Below are positions 1 to 7,424 of a DNA stretch of 29,423 bases, piece after piece. Where the stretch lies: NCBI GenBank assembly GCA_964565935.1, contig CAZMGW010000014.1, positions 1-29,423 on the forward strand, in the 5' to 3' direction. Each line of letters opens with the position of its first letter. The stretch's first letter is position 1. The notes beneath the pieces are model-generated. The model did no database searches and was not told where the DNA came from. It worked only from the letters and a program-made list of their open reading frames with translations. A program made the position numbers and the translations under genes. The DNA is from JBAXAM01 sp964565935 (GTDB lineage: Bacteria; Pseudomonadota; Gammaproteobacteria; UBA9339).

Positions 1-123
1 GTGCAGAGGCCGCTGGCCACCGTTGTGATCGGAGGCGTCGTCTCTTCGACGCTGCTCACCCTGCTGGTGCTTCCCGTGTTGTATGCAGTATTCGGCAAGG
101 CTAAAGCCACGGATGGTGAATGA
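1..123 (+). CDS. C-terminal end of heavy-metal RND efflux pump (CusA/CzcA family), partial
   Basis: An open frame enters from the left edge and stops at TGA 121-123, giving the last 40 residues. They contain QRPLATVVIGG, then STLLTLLVLPVLY, then a short charged tail. This is the typical last transmembrane helix of CusA/CzcA/HelA-type inner-membrane proton-driven metal exporters, which work with a periplasmic adaptor and an outer-membrane channel. The rest of the gene lies outside the window, so the metal cannot be deduced. The DNA is markedly G+C rich compared with the genes to the right. A lipoprotein gene follows after about 60 bases in the same direction. The assignment rests on 40 residues, but that motif is very characteristic. 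Confidence 0.8.
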   Translation: MQRPLATVVIGGVVSSTLLTLLVLPVLYAVFGKAKATDGE

Positions 124-184
124 AAGCGTTAAGCTTTGTTGATGCTGAATCTAACTGAAGTTGTTCTCTTTAAAGGAGTGGACG

Positions 185-775
185 ATGAAGAAAGTCAACC
201 TGTTGATAATAACGCTAGCTTTGACGGTGATAAGCGGTTGCGCAAATAGTTCCGCGTTACTAAAGGCTTCAAGCACAAGCACTCGCAGCGATGTCTTCCA
301 GGAAACAATAAAAGGAGGATCGATTCCAGCCGGTTATGCTGACATTACTGTCTATGCATCACTTAAAACCCACGAGCCCGGTGCCTTTTCTGCAAAAGAC
401 GTTCACGGCACTCCTGAATACCGGCTGTTGATCAACGTCGATGGTCAGTCAACCCATTTGCAGGGCACCCTGTCGGAAGAAAATATCGATTCCCGTCGTC
501 TTATGGAAGAGGCCGGAAATGGGATACGCTACCGGTTCAAAAAAAGCATTCGACTTAAAGCAGGCGCTCACCGGATTGTGGTTGCCAGTCCTGATGAGGG
601 ATTCGCCGTCGAGCGCCAAATAGCATTACCGGAAGGGATCAGCAGTGAATTGGTGTTGGAGCCGATTTATGGAAAGGTACCTGGCAAGCAGAGACCAGGG
701 TTTTACGGAGTCGCGAGTTTCAGGGAGGGTTTGGAAGGGTTCGGGGTGACCCTTAACGGGAAACCTTTGCAATAA
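185..775 (+). CDS. Putative lipoprotein downstream of metal RND pump, unknown function
   Basis: The protein has 196 residues. The ATG at 185 is preferred over the TTG at 161 because AAAGGAG at 172-178 sits six bases upstream and the protein then begins MKKVNLLIITLALTVISGC, a lipoprotein signal with the lipobox Cys at residue 19. The mature part looks soluble, with a stretch of alternating polar and hydrophobic residues (GYADITVYASLKTH) and a later RIRLKAGAHRIVV-like segment typical of beta-sandwich periplasmic domains. I recall similar small proteins beside metal RND operons in other proteobacteria, but I do not recognise a named family. It probably belongs to the same transcription unit as the pump and shares its higher G+C content. 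A role in metal handling or pump assembly is inference. Confidence 0.7.
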   Translation: MKKVNLLIITLALTVISGCANSSALLKASSTSTRSDVFQETIKGGSIPAGYADITVYASLKTHEPGAFSAKDVHGTPEYRLLINVDGQSTHLQGTLSEENIDSRRLMEEAGNGIRYRFKKSIRLKAGAHRIVVASPDEGFAVERQIALPEGISSELVLEPIYGKVPGKQRPGFYGVASFREGLEGFGVTLNGKPLQ

Positions 776-869
776 AGCGGAAACGGGATTCCTTCAGCTT
801 GGGAAGGACAGGCCACAATTGCATCTTATTAAAAGCATGCATTTCAGCAATGGCCCCAGAGGATACATG

Positions 870-907
870 AAACAAGAGGTCACGGCACAAACCGTAACCT
901 CTTGTTT
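870..907. terminator. Bidirectional hairpin terminator between the lipoprotein gene and tRNA-Arg
   Basis: A 16-bp stem (870-885 with 892-907, one mismatch at 881/896) closes a six-base loop, CACAAA. On the plus strand the stem runs into TTTTTATT, a good intrinsic terminator for transcripts coming from the metal-efflux side. On the minus strand it begins a few bases beyond the CCA end of the tRNA and ends in TTGTTT, so it can also end tRNA-Arg transcription. Confidence 0.75.
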
Positions 908-911
908 TTAT

Positions 912-988
912 TGGTACGCCCGGAGAGATTCGAACTCCCGACACCCTGGTTCGAAGCCAGGTACTCTATCCAACTGAGCTACGGGCGC
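912..988 (-). tRNA. tRNA-Arg(TCG)
   Basis: Read on the minus strand this is a complete 77-base cloverleaf with encoded CCA. The acceptor arm is GCGCCCG paired with CGGGCGT, the D-arm contains AGCTCAGTTGGATAGAG, the anticodon stem is CCTGG/CCAGG around loop CTTCGAA, and the T-arm contains GTTCGAATC. The loop gives anticodon TCG, which reads CGA arginine codons. The 3' end faces left, towards the metal-efflux genes, the usual orientation for a tRNA used as an integration site. Confidence 0.96.
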
Positions 989-1047
989 ATATTAAACCAA
1001 CACTTAACAAAAATTGCGGGGGGCGGGGACCCTGCTGGTTGTGAAAC

Positions 1048-1680
1048 TCATTTTTTAATAACAGTAGCGCCTTTAATATCACCAAGCACTTCTGAACTGC
1101 CACTTAGATAGATCTTACCCTCGCCCGATTCAAAAACCACATCGCCAGATACAACAGTCTTTTTGCCAAGCTCTAATACTTGCACTCCACCATCCCCTTT
1201 CTTAACAAAAACATCCTTTATTTTTGAATTAATTAACTTGCTGTCACGTCCGCATATTACAACACTGCCCAAATCTCCATTTTTAACCAACACCTGACCA
1301 TTAACTGTCAATTCTTCAGTCACTTTTATATCAGTAGCATCTAATGAGCCATTAACATGGCCTTTTGTGGCCTCTATATTTTTGCCATCCAAACCACCAT
1401 TAATTTTAAACTCTTTGCACTTTAGTTTTTTTCCATTTACAGAACCATTTACACGCAACTTGTCTTCAATCGTTAAATTATTAAAAGTAAGAGAACCGTT
1501 TTCCGTAAGCGATTTTAAAGCCACATCTTCTAAAGTGGCGCTACCGTTAATAACAATTTCTTTAGCGTAAGAAAATTGACATAAAAAAATACTGACCAAA
1601 AACGCTGTCAAATAAAACAGGCTATTTCTGATTTTGTGGCTATTCGTGTTACGAATTAATATCTTGGTTTGCATGTTCAT
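1048..1680 (-). CDS. Secreted repeat protein with NGS/NGK motifs, probable beta-helix, unknown function
   Basis: The protein has 210 residues with a long N-region and a hydrophobic core (FYLTAFLVSIFLCQFSYA) followed by a likely signal-peptidase site before KEIVING, so export is expected. The mature chain consists of short degenerate repeats of roughly 18-20 residues that keep returning to an NG turn: VINGSATL, VNGSVNGK, INGGLDGK, VNGSLDAT, VNGQVLVK. Alternating hydrophobic residues surround each turn. This periodicity suits a right-handed beta-helix or a bactofilin-like stacked fold; I do not recognise a named family. ATG at 1680 and ATG at 1674 are both possible starts; GGGT just upstream fits either. 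It stands alone between the tRNA gene and udk, which are on either side and not obviously co-transcribed. Function unknown. Confidence 0.7.
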   Translation of the reverse strand: MNMQTKILIRNTNSHKIRNSLFYLTAFLVSIFLCQFSYAKEIVINGSATLEDVALKSLTENGSLTFNNLTIEDKLRVNGSVNGKKLKCKEFKINGGLDGKNIEATKGHVNGSLDATDIKVTEELTVNGQVLVKNGDLGSVVICGRDSKLINSKIKDVFVKKGDGGVQVLELGKKTVVSGDVVFESGEGKIYLSGSSEVLGDIKGATVIKK

Positions 1681-1825
1681 TACCCATCGCTATAATGATA
1701 TATAAAACAATAACATATAAAGAGAGCATAAACAATCCTTTTTGAAAACCAAAAGTGCGTTGCGACACGCTCGGCTTTAGCAATTTAAACACCATCTCTA
1801 ATAGCCTCCAATCTCATTGAAAACT

Positions 1826-1853
1826 TTGGGATTTCAGGTTTATCTTTTATACT
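1826..1853 (+). promoter_or_regulatory. Probable sigma70 promoter for uridine kinase
   Basis: TTGGGA (1826-1831) and TATACT (1848-1853) are separated by 16 bases and would start transcription about 50 bases upstream of the udk ATG. Each hexamer matches the consensus at four or five positions. Assigned by eye. Confidence 0.5.
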
Positions 1854-1914
1854 ACCAGGCTATTACAAAATAGCTTTACAGGTTTTAAATTTTTACTTAA
1901 AAGGAAATTCAGGA

Positions 1915-2571
1915 ATGACAAAAAAATCAGTTTTTATTATTGGAGTTGTCGGCGCCACGGGCAGCGGAAAATCTATGTTTTCGAAAATGTTGTCGGATCG
2001 GTTTGCGGGGAAGGTGGTGCACATCGCTTCAGATATGTACTACAAAGATCAGTCAAATGAACCGCTGGCGAAGCGCGTTATATCCAACATGGATCGCCCA
2101 CAAGCCCTTGATTTTTCTCTATTAATCGAACATCTAAAAAAACTGAGCAAAGGCGAAAGCATCGAACAGCCAGTTTATGATTTTGCAACCCACACCCGTA
2201 AGAAAAGAACGATTAAAGTGGAACCTAAGCCCGTGATTATTATTGAAGGGCTGTTGATTTTGGCTGAGAAAAGATTGAGCAAGTTTTTTGATCTGAAAAT
2301 TTATCTTGATGTAGATGATGACCTAAGATTAGCGAGGCGTATTACGCGAGATGTTAAAGAAAAAAGAAATGGATCATTGGAAGCCGCAATCGAACAATAT
2401 TTAATTTCTGCTCGTCCTATGTACAAATTATACGTTGAACCACAAAAAGATCTCGCCGATATTATCATCCCTTGGAACAACATGGATCAAGAAGCAGTGG
2501 ATACCATTTCCGCACGCATTCGCGAAATGTTGAGCATTAAGGGTTGTGTGATTAATAATAACGGGGGTTAG
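1915..2571 (+). CDS. udk: Uridine kinase
   Basis: Phosphorylates uridine (and usually cytidine) to the monophosphate in pyrimidine salvage, in the cytosol. The protein has 218 residues, close to the 210-215 usual for the family. It opens with a Walker A loop, GATGSGKS at residues 13-20, followed by the typical HIASDMYYKDQ region in which the acidic and tyrosine residues contact the nucleoside, then PVYDFATHTR and IIIEGLLIL. The conserved LDVDDDLRLARRITRDVKE stretch holds the arginines of the lid region. An AAGGA lies upstream of the ATG. It is flanked by the convergent symporter gene only 14 bases away, with no obvious terminator between them. Confidence 0.9.
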   Translation: MTKKSVFIIGVVGATGSGKSMFSKMLSDRFAGKVVHIASDMYYKDQSNEPLAKRVISNMDRPQALDFSLLIEHLKKLSKGESIEQPVYDFATHTRKKRTIKVEPKPVIIIEGLLILAEKRLSKFFDLKIYLDVDDDLRLARRITRDVKEKRNGSLEAAIEQYLISARPMYKLYVEPQKDLADIIIPWNNMDQEAVDTISARIREMLSIKGCVINNNGG

Positions 2572-2585
2572 AACAAGGTGCGCGC

Positions 2586-3830
2586 CTATAATTGATTTTG
2601 CTTCAAATCCTTTTTCTTCAGAAATTGGCTAACTATAATCGCACCGCACATATTGCCAAAAATATTTACCATGGTCCTAAACCGATCGATAATTCGATCT
2701 AACGGCAACAAAATAGAAATTGCATTTAACGGTACATTAACAATTTTAAACACCACAACCAAGGTAACCAAACTGGTTTCTGGGATGCCACCTTCAGCCA
2801 TGCCGCCTAAAATACCAGCTAAAGCAATCAACCCTTGCTGCGACAAAGACAAATCCAATCCGAGCACCTGCGAAAAAAATAAAGCGGCTGCGACTTCATA
2901 CATCATCATACCGCCAACGTTAATTGAGGCACACATAGGCAGCATAAATCTTGTCACCGTATGATCAGATTTTAAGCTATCTGCTGCATTCATGGCGACG
3001 GGCAAGGTGGCAACGGAGCTTGATGTTGCAAATGCGGTAGAAAAAACCGGGACACTGTTTTTAAGTATTTTCCACGGGCTTTGCTTGCTTGATACGACCG
3101 CAAAAATAAGTTGCCATAAAGCATGAATTACCAAACCCACAACCAATATTGACACAAAAGCTATCAAAGCGGTGAAACTGTTCTCTAAACCCCCACTGGC
3201 GCTTGAGGCCGCTATACCGGCTCCAACTAAAGCAAAAATTCCTACTGGGGATACCAACATTACCCCATGCAAACAGGTATTGGACACATCACGCATCGCG
3301 GCACACAATTTGATGACGGCTTGCGATTTCTCTCCAACAATCGCACAACCAATTCCGAACATGGCAGAAAATATCACAACGGGCAACAAGTCAAACTTAG
3401 CCAGCGAATCAAAAATGTTTTGCGGAAAAATATTCAACAAAAAATTAGCGATGCTCAAACTATGAGCATCGCTTGCGGTATATTGGCTACCCTGCAAAAT
3501 TAAACTTGAATCCACCCCTTTTCCAACAGCAAACAAATTAAACAATGTCAAAGCGATAGCAACTGCGATAACTTCGCTAAGCAGCATATAGCTTGCCGTC
3601 CCACGCACCAAGGCTTTTAAATTGTTTAAGCTCTTCTCCATGCTACCCAGGGTAACAATTAAAGTAGAAGCGATTAGTGGTAAGGCAAATAGTTTTAGTA
3701 AATTAAGAAAAATATCGCCTAAAAATTTTATGCTGATAAATAAATCGGGAGTGTATATTCCCAATACAACCGACAAAACCACGCTAATTAAAATTAATTG
3801 GGTGTTATATTTTTTAAGTAATTTGATCAT
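2586..3830 (-). CDS. Dicarboxylate/amino acid:cation symporter (DAACS family)
   Basis: A polytopic inner-membrane carrier that would use Na+ or H+ to import a dicarboxylate or acidic/neutral amino acid. From ATG 3830 it is 414 residues long, normal for GltP/SstT/DctA relatives. The family hallmarks are visible: a serine-rich re-entrant loop (STAFATSSSVATLPVAM), MLPMCASINVGGMMMYEVAAALFF in place of the usual P-x-G-A-T-x-NMDG stretch, and GGMAEGGIPETSLVTL near the C-terminus. The ATG at 3830 is chosen over a TTG at 3857 because AAAGAG lies about ten bases upstream and the frame then no longer overlaps waaC. It is the last gene of the waaF-waaC operon. The asparagine-aspartate binding motif looks diverged, so the substrate cannot be named. 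Confidence 0.85.
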   Translation of the reverse strand: MIKLLKKYNTQLILISVVLSVVLGIYTPDLFISIKFLGDIFLNLLKLFALPLIASTLIVTLGSMEKSLNNLKALVRGTASYMLLSEVIAVAIALTLFNLFAVGKGVDSSLILQGSQYTASDAHSLSIANFLLNIFPQNIFDSLAKFDLLPVVIFSAMFGIGCAIVGEKSQAVIKLCAAMRDVSNTCLHGVMLVSPVGIFALVGAGIAASSASGGLENSFTALIAFVSILVVGLVIHALWQLIFAVVSSKQSPWKILKNSVPVFSTAFATSSSVATLPVAMNAADSLKSDHTVTRFMLPMCASINVGGMMMYEVAAALFFSQVLGLDLSLSQQGLIALAGILGGMAEGGIPETSLVTLVVVFKIVNVPLNAISILLPLDRIIDRFRTMVNIFGNMCGAIIVSQFLKKKDLKQNQL

Positions 3831-3846
3831 ATCTAAAATGCTCTTT

Positions 3847-4803
3847 TTATGCACCAATCAACTGACAGTTTTTTATTGTCTGCCAAACATCTGCAGCTTC
3901 CACTTGTTCAAAATCAGTCATGTGAATTTGATTTGCTCCAATCGCGCCAATTAATTCTGGATCAGTAGAACCATATAGCGAAATTGTTGGAACTCCCAAG
4001 GCCGCTGCAACATGGCCCAACCCCGTATCAACCGCAACGGCGCCTTTAGCGCTTTGTAGTAATGCCACAATCGCCGCCAAACTTAATTTGGGCAAAACCT
4101 TGGCTTGATTGTTATTTTGCGCAATCCGCTTGGCGCGCGCAAGCTCTATATTATTCCCCCATGGCAAATACACAATAAAGCCATTTGCGGTTGCAAATTG
4201 CGCTAAATCAATCCACTTTTGTTCATGCCAACACTTCTCTTCGCGACTTGTGCCATGAAAGAAAACCATATATTTTTCATTGTTATTTGGGGGAGGAAAT
4301 AGTTGTGTGTTAATGCCATAATTTGGATCGGTGTTTGGCATTTCATATTTTAGCGCAGCAGCAAAAAGTTGACGTATGCGAGCTATTGCGTGTTGATCTT
4401 TGGCTACCGCGATTTTATTTTTATACAAAAATGCCGCTTGTGGTTCGCGGGCGCTATTTTTGTCGTAACCGTAACTTGTGCCACGTGCAATTTTGGTAAT
4501 TATGGCGCTTTTAATTAAACCCTGAGCATCGATAATTAAATCATATTTTTTTTGGCGTAGCGTTTTTAAAAAGGACTTTAGTTCGCCTGAAACAAGAGCT
4601 TTGATGAGATTTTTCCTCCAACGTCGCCATGCAACAGGAATCACGTTTTTTACTGCCTTGTGCCATTCTGGTATCTCAGCAAAATCTTCCTCCACCACCC
4701 AATCAAAGCTGATATCGGGAATAGCGTTTTTTGCATCGGTTAACGCTGGGAGTGTGTGGACCACATCGCCCAAAGAAGAAGTTTTTACGATTAGTACATT
4801 CAT
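3847..4803 (-). CDS. waaC: Lipopolysaccharide heptosyltransferase I
   Basis: Transfers the first L-glycero-D-manno-heptose from ADP-heptose onto Kdo2-lipid A at the cytoplasmic face of the inner membrane. The protein has 318 residues with a GT9/GT-B fold. The N-terminus MNVLIVKTSSLGDVVHTLPA carries Asp13, the residue essential in the characterised enzyme, and the C-terminal nucleotide-sugar domain carries VDTGLGHVAAALGVPTISLYG. The EEDFAEIPEWH segment also matches WaaC better than WaaF. Its ATG overlaps the waaF stop codon by four bases (ATGA), so translation is probably coupled. Together with waaF it shows that this organism builds a heptose-containing inner core. Confidence 0.93.
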   Translation of the reverse strand: MNVLIVKTSSLGDVVHTLPALTDAKNAIPDISFDWVVEEDFAEIPEWHKAVKNVIPVAWRRWRKNLIKALVSGELKSFLKTLRQKKYDLIIDAQGLIKSAIITKIARGTSYGYDKNSAREPQAAFLYKNKIAVAKDQHAIARIRQLFAAALKYEMPNTDPNYGINTQLFPPPNNNEKYMVFFHGTSREEKCWHEQKWIDLAQFATANGFIVYLPWGNNIELARAKRIAQNNNQAKVLPKLSLAAIVALLQSAKGAVAVDTGLGHVAAALGVPTISLYGSTDPELIGAIGANQIHMTDFEQVEAADVWQTIKNCQLIGA

Positions 4804-5819
4804 TTTTCTAACTCATTAATCGCTTGCAGCACTAACTCCGGCCGCAAATCGTTTAGACATTTCATATGTTTTAATGGACATTCACGTTTAAAGCAAGGGC
4901 TACATGGCAAATTTAGCGAAAGAATTTTGGCTTTGTCAGTGAGAGGAGGGGTAAATTCTGGCGATGAAGACCCATAAATGGCTACCAGTTGCCTATCAAG
5001 CGCCGCCGCCACGTGCATTAAACCGGTATCGTTAGCTATTACCACCTTGGCTAATGACAAGAGTGCTATAGCATCACTCAAACTGGTTTTGCCCGCAAGA
5101 TCAAGACAAATATTATTGCTCTGGGTTTGGATTTCTTGGGCAACAATTTTATCTTTTGGGCCACCAAAAATCCAAACATCCCACCCTTCGCTTTTTTTGA
5201 TTTGCGCAACTTTAGCAAAATGGGCGGTGGGCCAACGCTTGGCTATTCCATATTCTGCTCCTGGGCAAAGGGCCAAGATTGGTTTTTGTGGCAAATTAAT
5301 TTTTAGACGATCCAAGGCGGCGTTTATCTGCTCTTTTGATACTTGTAATTGTGGCAACGGCAATGGGTTTGGTAATGGCTCACCAGATTTCATTCCCAAA
5401 GCAACAAAGCGTTCTACCATCAATGGCCATTTTTCTGTGCTCGTTTTTATGTTATTTAATAAAACAAAGCGGCATTCTCCTAGCCAACCAAATCTTTGAA
5501 GAATATTCGCCCAAAAGGGAATAAGCGATGATTTTAATGAGTTGGGTAATACGTATGCATGTGTGTAGGAGTTATTGCGCAGTTTTTTTGCGAACTTAAA
5601 GCGCTCAAGTAGTTTTAATTCCCCGTGTTCGAATGGTGAAGTTAAATAATTATCAACTTCTGGCATGTGCTCCAAGACCCCATGCAGTGCTTTGTTGGCA
5701 AAAACGTCAATAGAGCAATTTGGGTCTTGTTTTTTGAGTAGTTTGAATAAAGACTGCGCCATCACCAAATCGCCAACCCAGGATGGTGCGATTATTAGAA
5801 TTTTATTTTTATGATTCAT
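4800..5819 (-). CDS. waaF: Lipopolysaccharide heptosyltransferase II
   Basis: Adds the second heptose to the inner core, using ADP-heptose. The protein has 339 residues and a GT9 fold. It begins with ILIIAPSWVGDLVMAQSL, with the catalytic-type Asp in PSWVGD, and contains LCPGAEYGIAKRWP and ANDTGLMHVAAAL in the C-terminal domain. The C-terminal CSPCFKRECPLKHMKCL, with four cysteines, is typical of WaaF. It is the first gene of a minus-strand operon with waaC and a symporter. The promoter must lie in the short gap after the terminator of the neighbouring OMP gene. Confidence 0.93.
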   Translation of the reverse strand: MNHKNKILIIAPSWVGDLVMAQSLFKLLKKQDPNCSIDVFANKALHGVLEHMPEVDNYLTSPFEHGELKLLERFKFAKKLRNNSYTHAYVLPNSLKSSLIPFWANILQRFGWLGECRFVLLNNIKTSTEKWPLMVERFVALGMKSGEPLPNPLPLPQLQVSKEQINAALDRLKINLPQKPILALCPGAEYGIAKRWPTAHFAKVAQIKKSEGWDVWIFGGPKDKIVAQEIQTQSNNICLDLAGKTSLSDAIALLSLAKVVIANDTGLMHVAAALDRQLVAIYGSSSPEFTPPLTDKAKILSLNLPCSPCFKRECPLKHMKCLNDLRPELVLQAINELEK

Positions 5820-5830
5820 TCAAAATATCA

Positions 5831-5836
5831 ATTATA
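5831..5836 (-). promoter_or_regulatory. Possible -10 box for the waaF operon
   Basis: On the minus strand a perfect TATAAT lies directly against the 3' side of the OMP terminator stem and only 11 bases before the waaF ATG. There is no convincing -35 hexamer at 16-18 bases, because that space is occupied by the terminator. If used, the mRNA would have almost no leader. Confidence 0.3.
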
Positions 5837-5862
5837 AAAAGGCAGGGAGGGCCTGCCTTTTT
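5836..5862 (-). terminator. Intrinsic terminator of the first OMP gene
   Basis: A perfect 11-bp stem, AAAAAGGCAGG with CCTGCCTTTTT (5836-5846 and 5852-5862), has a five-base loop. On the minus strand it lies 24 bases after the stop codon of the beta-barrel gene and ends in a run of five T residues. Confidence 0.85.
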
Positions 5863-5885
5863 ATCGGATTATTGAAGCTACAGAA

Positions 5886-6506
5886 CTAAATGTTTAGTTT
5901 GTAGACTATTCCTAGCGCAATAAAGTCTGTTGTTGGTAAGTCACTAACGGTCATGGTTTTAGTCCATGAAAGATCAAGAGCTATGTTTGGAGCGAACCAA
6001 TAGTTGGCGCCTAGTCCACCGACGGGAGTAATTGTGCTATTTGCATCTTTTGATGCAAAAGTGCCGGAGTTGCTATTTAAAGAGCCGCGATGTATCCAGG
6101 CTAATCCCCCTTTTATATAAAAACCAAACCCATAATCAAGGGGTAGGGTTGCTTTAGCAACCAAGTCGACACCTTGTTGAAGGAAGTTTTGCGTGTTGCC
6201 ATTGGTGTTTTTAAATTTTGGAAAACCGTAGTAATCATAACCTAATTCTGCTGAGATGAATTGCGAGAAAGCGTAACCAGCATAACCTCGGCCAGCGAAG
6301 TTCCTGTTGTCTACAGTTGTTGAAGATGTGGTGTAGTTGGAACTAGGACCGTAATGTAGGTTGCTCATACCAAGTTGCGCGCCCAAATAAATTCCTGAAT
6401 TGGAATCGGAGATGGAGCTGTATTCGCTGCCGTTGAAGTCTTCAGCAAGCGCTGTGCCGTTTAATCCAAGCGCCAAAACACTTACACACAATATTTTTTT
6501 ATACAT
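5886..6506 (-). CDS. Small outer-membrane beta-barrel protein (OmpA-like barrel)
   Basis: The ATG at 6506 is chosen because GAGGA lies six to seven bases upstream and the product then begins with a clean signal peptide (MYKKILCVSVLALGLNGTALA before EDFNG); the longer frame to 6602 runs through the promoter. The 206-residue protein has the alternating pattern of an eight-strand barrel: GIYLGAQLGMSN, GRGYAGYAFSQFISAELGYDY, KATLPLDYGFGFYIKGGLAWIH, PVGGLGANYWFAPNIALDLSW. It ends in FIALGIVYKLNI, a hydrophobic-aromatic C-terminal strand that fits BAM-dependent insertion. No peptidoglycan-binding OmpA domain follows the barrel. It has its own promoter and terminator and a tandem relative next door. 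Structural, porin-like or adhesive roles are all possible. Confidence 0.8.
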   Translation of the reverse strand: MYKKILCVSVLALGLNGTALAEDFNGSEYSSISDSNSGIYLGAQLGMSNLHYGPSSNYTTSSTTVDNRNFAGRGYAGYAFSQFISAELGYDYYGFPKFKNTNGNTQNFLQQGVDLVAKATLPLDYGFGFYIKGGLAWIHRGSLNSNSGTFASKDANSTITPVGGLGANYWFAPNIALDLSWTKTMTVSDLPTTDFIALGIVYKLNI

Positions 6507-6540
6507 AGTAGTCCTCTTTTTGGTTATTGCTTTCTTAAGT

Positions 6541-6568
6541 AGTTTAGGCGAAGTGGCGGAGAAATCAA
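6541..6568 (-). promoter_or_regulatory. Promoter of the first OMP gene
   Basis: On the minus strand TTGATT (6563-6568) and TAAACT (6541-6546) are separated by 16 bases. Transcription would start near 6534, giving a leader of about 28 bases containing the GAGGA ribosome binding site. Confidence 0.55.
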
Positions 6569-6600
6569 GAGGATTGTGAAAGATCGAGGGGTAAAAAAAC

Positions 6601-6626
6601 AAAAGGCGGGTTTTACGCCGCCTTTT
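6601..6626 (-). terminator. Intrinsic terminator of the second OMP gene
   Basis: AAAAGGCGG (6601-6609) pairs with CCGCCTTTT (6618-6626) around an eight-base loop. It lies 26 bases after the stop codon of the upstream barrel gene, and on the minus strand it runs into a long T tract (TTTTGTTTTTTT). Confidence 0.8.
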
Positions 6627-6652
6627 TGCTCGAAATAAACTTAAGTCACAAA

Positions 6653-7324
6653 TTACACATCAAATTTGTATCTTAAACCAACCATGAAAGCATCGGTGTA
6701 TGGTTGATATTTCTTTTGATCATCGGTTGAGTTGAATTTTGCACTGCCATTGACGCGCAACCATTCAACGTTAGCAATAACGTTTGGTGTGATATAATAG
6801 TCAGCACCGGCGCCATAAACCACATTAAACACATTGCGGTTACCGCTAAAGTTAGCTATTCCTTCAGTGGTGGTTTCTAGTTTGACTTTGCTCATCATGT
6901 AGCCAACACCTAACTTAGCATAAAGATCGAAGTTATCGACTACTGGGAGTTTGCCTTTACCAACCAAATCCAAAGTTTGGGTTCTGCTGATTTTGTAATC
7001 AGTTGTTGAACCGGCGTTTAATTTTGGTTGATTAAAGAAGTATGAATAACCAAATTCAGTGGCAAAATATCTGTTGAAATCGTAACCTACGAAGGCACGA
7101 CCTACAACACCGTTGTCATTGCTGATATTGGTGATTACTCCAGTGCGATCGCCAAAATTTTTCCAATTGGTCAAACCCCAACCGCCGTTAATACCAACAT
7201 AAATACCTGCATCTGAAGTCATCGCGGCTGGAGCCATTGGCATTTCTTCTGGAAGGCCACCGGCTAAAGCTGCTGATGTAAAACCAAGTGCTGCAATTGC
7301 ACTTACTACTAAAAGTTTTTTCAT
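6653..7324 (-). CDS. Outer-membrane beta-barrel protein (OmpA-like barrel)
   Basis: A 223-residue protein with a textbook signal peptide (MKKLLVVSAIAALGFTSAALA before GGLPEE) and a short Pro/Met-rich linker. A beta-barrel of OMP_b-brl type follows: GIYVGINGGWGLTNW, GRAFVGYDFNRYFATEFGYSYF, LPVVDNFDLYAKLGVGYMM, GAGADYYITPNVIANVEWLRV, ending FMVGLRYKFDV. AGAGGA precedes the ATG at a normal distance. It is arranged head to tail with the neighbouring barrel gene and shares its plan, so the two are probably diverged paralogues. A strong-looking promoter and terminator suggest an abundant surface protein. Similar small barrels are common in Legionella and Coxiella relatives. Confidence 0.82.
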   Translation of the reverse strand: MKKLLVVSAIAALGFTSAALAGGLPEEMPMAPAAMTSDAGIYVGINGGWGLTNWKNFGDRTGVITNISNDNGVVGRAFVGYDFNRYFATEFGYSYFFNQPKLNAGSTTDYKISRTQTLDLVGKGKLPVVDNFDLYAKLGVGYMMSKVKLETTTEGIANFSGNRNVFNVVYGAGADYYITPNVIANVEWLRVNGSAKFNSTDDQKKYQPYTDAFMVGLRYKFDV

Positions 7325-7383
7325 AATTATTCCTCTATTTTTTTCGAAAAAAATTTATAACAAGTAAATCAACTAACGCCAGT

Positions 7384-7412
7384 ATATTACCTATTTTTGC
7401 ATGAATAAGCAA
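7384..7412 (-). promoter_or_regulatory. Promoter of the second OMP gene
   Basis: On the minus strand TTGCTT (7407-7412) and TAATAT (7384-7389) are exactly 17 bases apart. A second TTGCTT overlaps just upstream (7411-7416) at a less favourable distance. The leader would be about 50 bases. Confidence 0.6.
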
Positions 7413-7424
7413 GCAACAGTGCCA

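Noticed and set aside
3172..3465. Plus-strand frames inside the symporter gene
   Set aside because: Antisense shadows of a clear membrane transporter; no ribosome binding site and no recognisable protein pattern.
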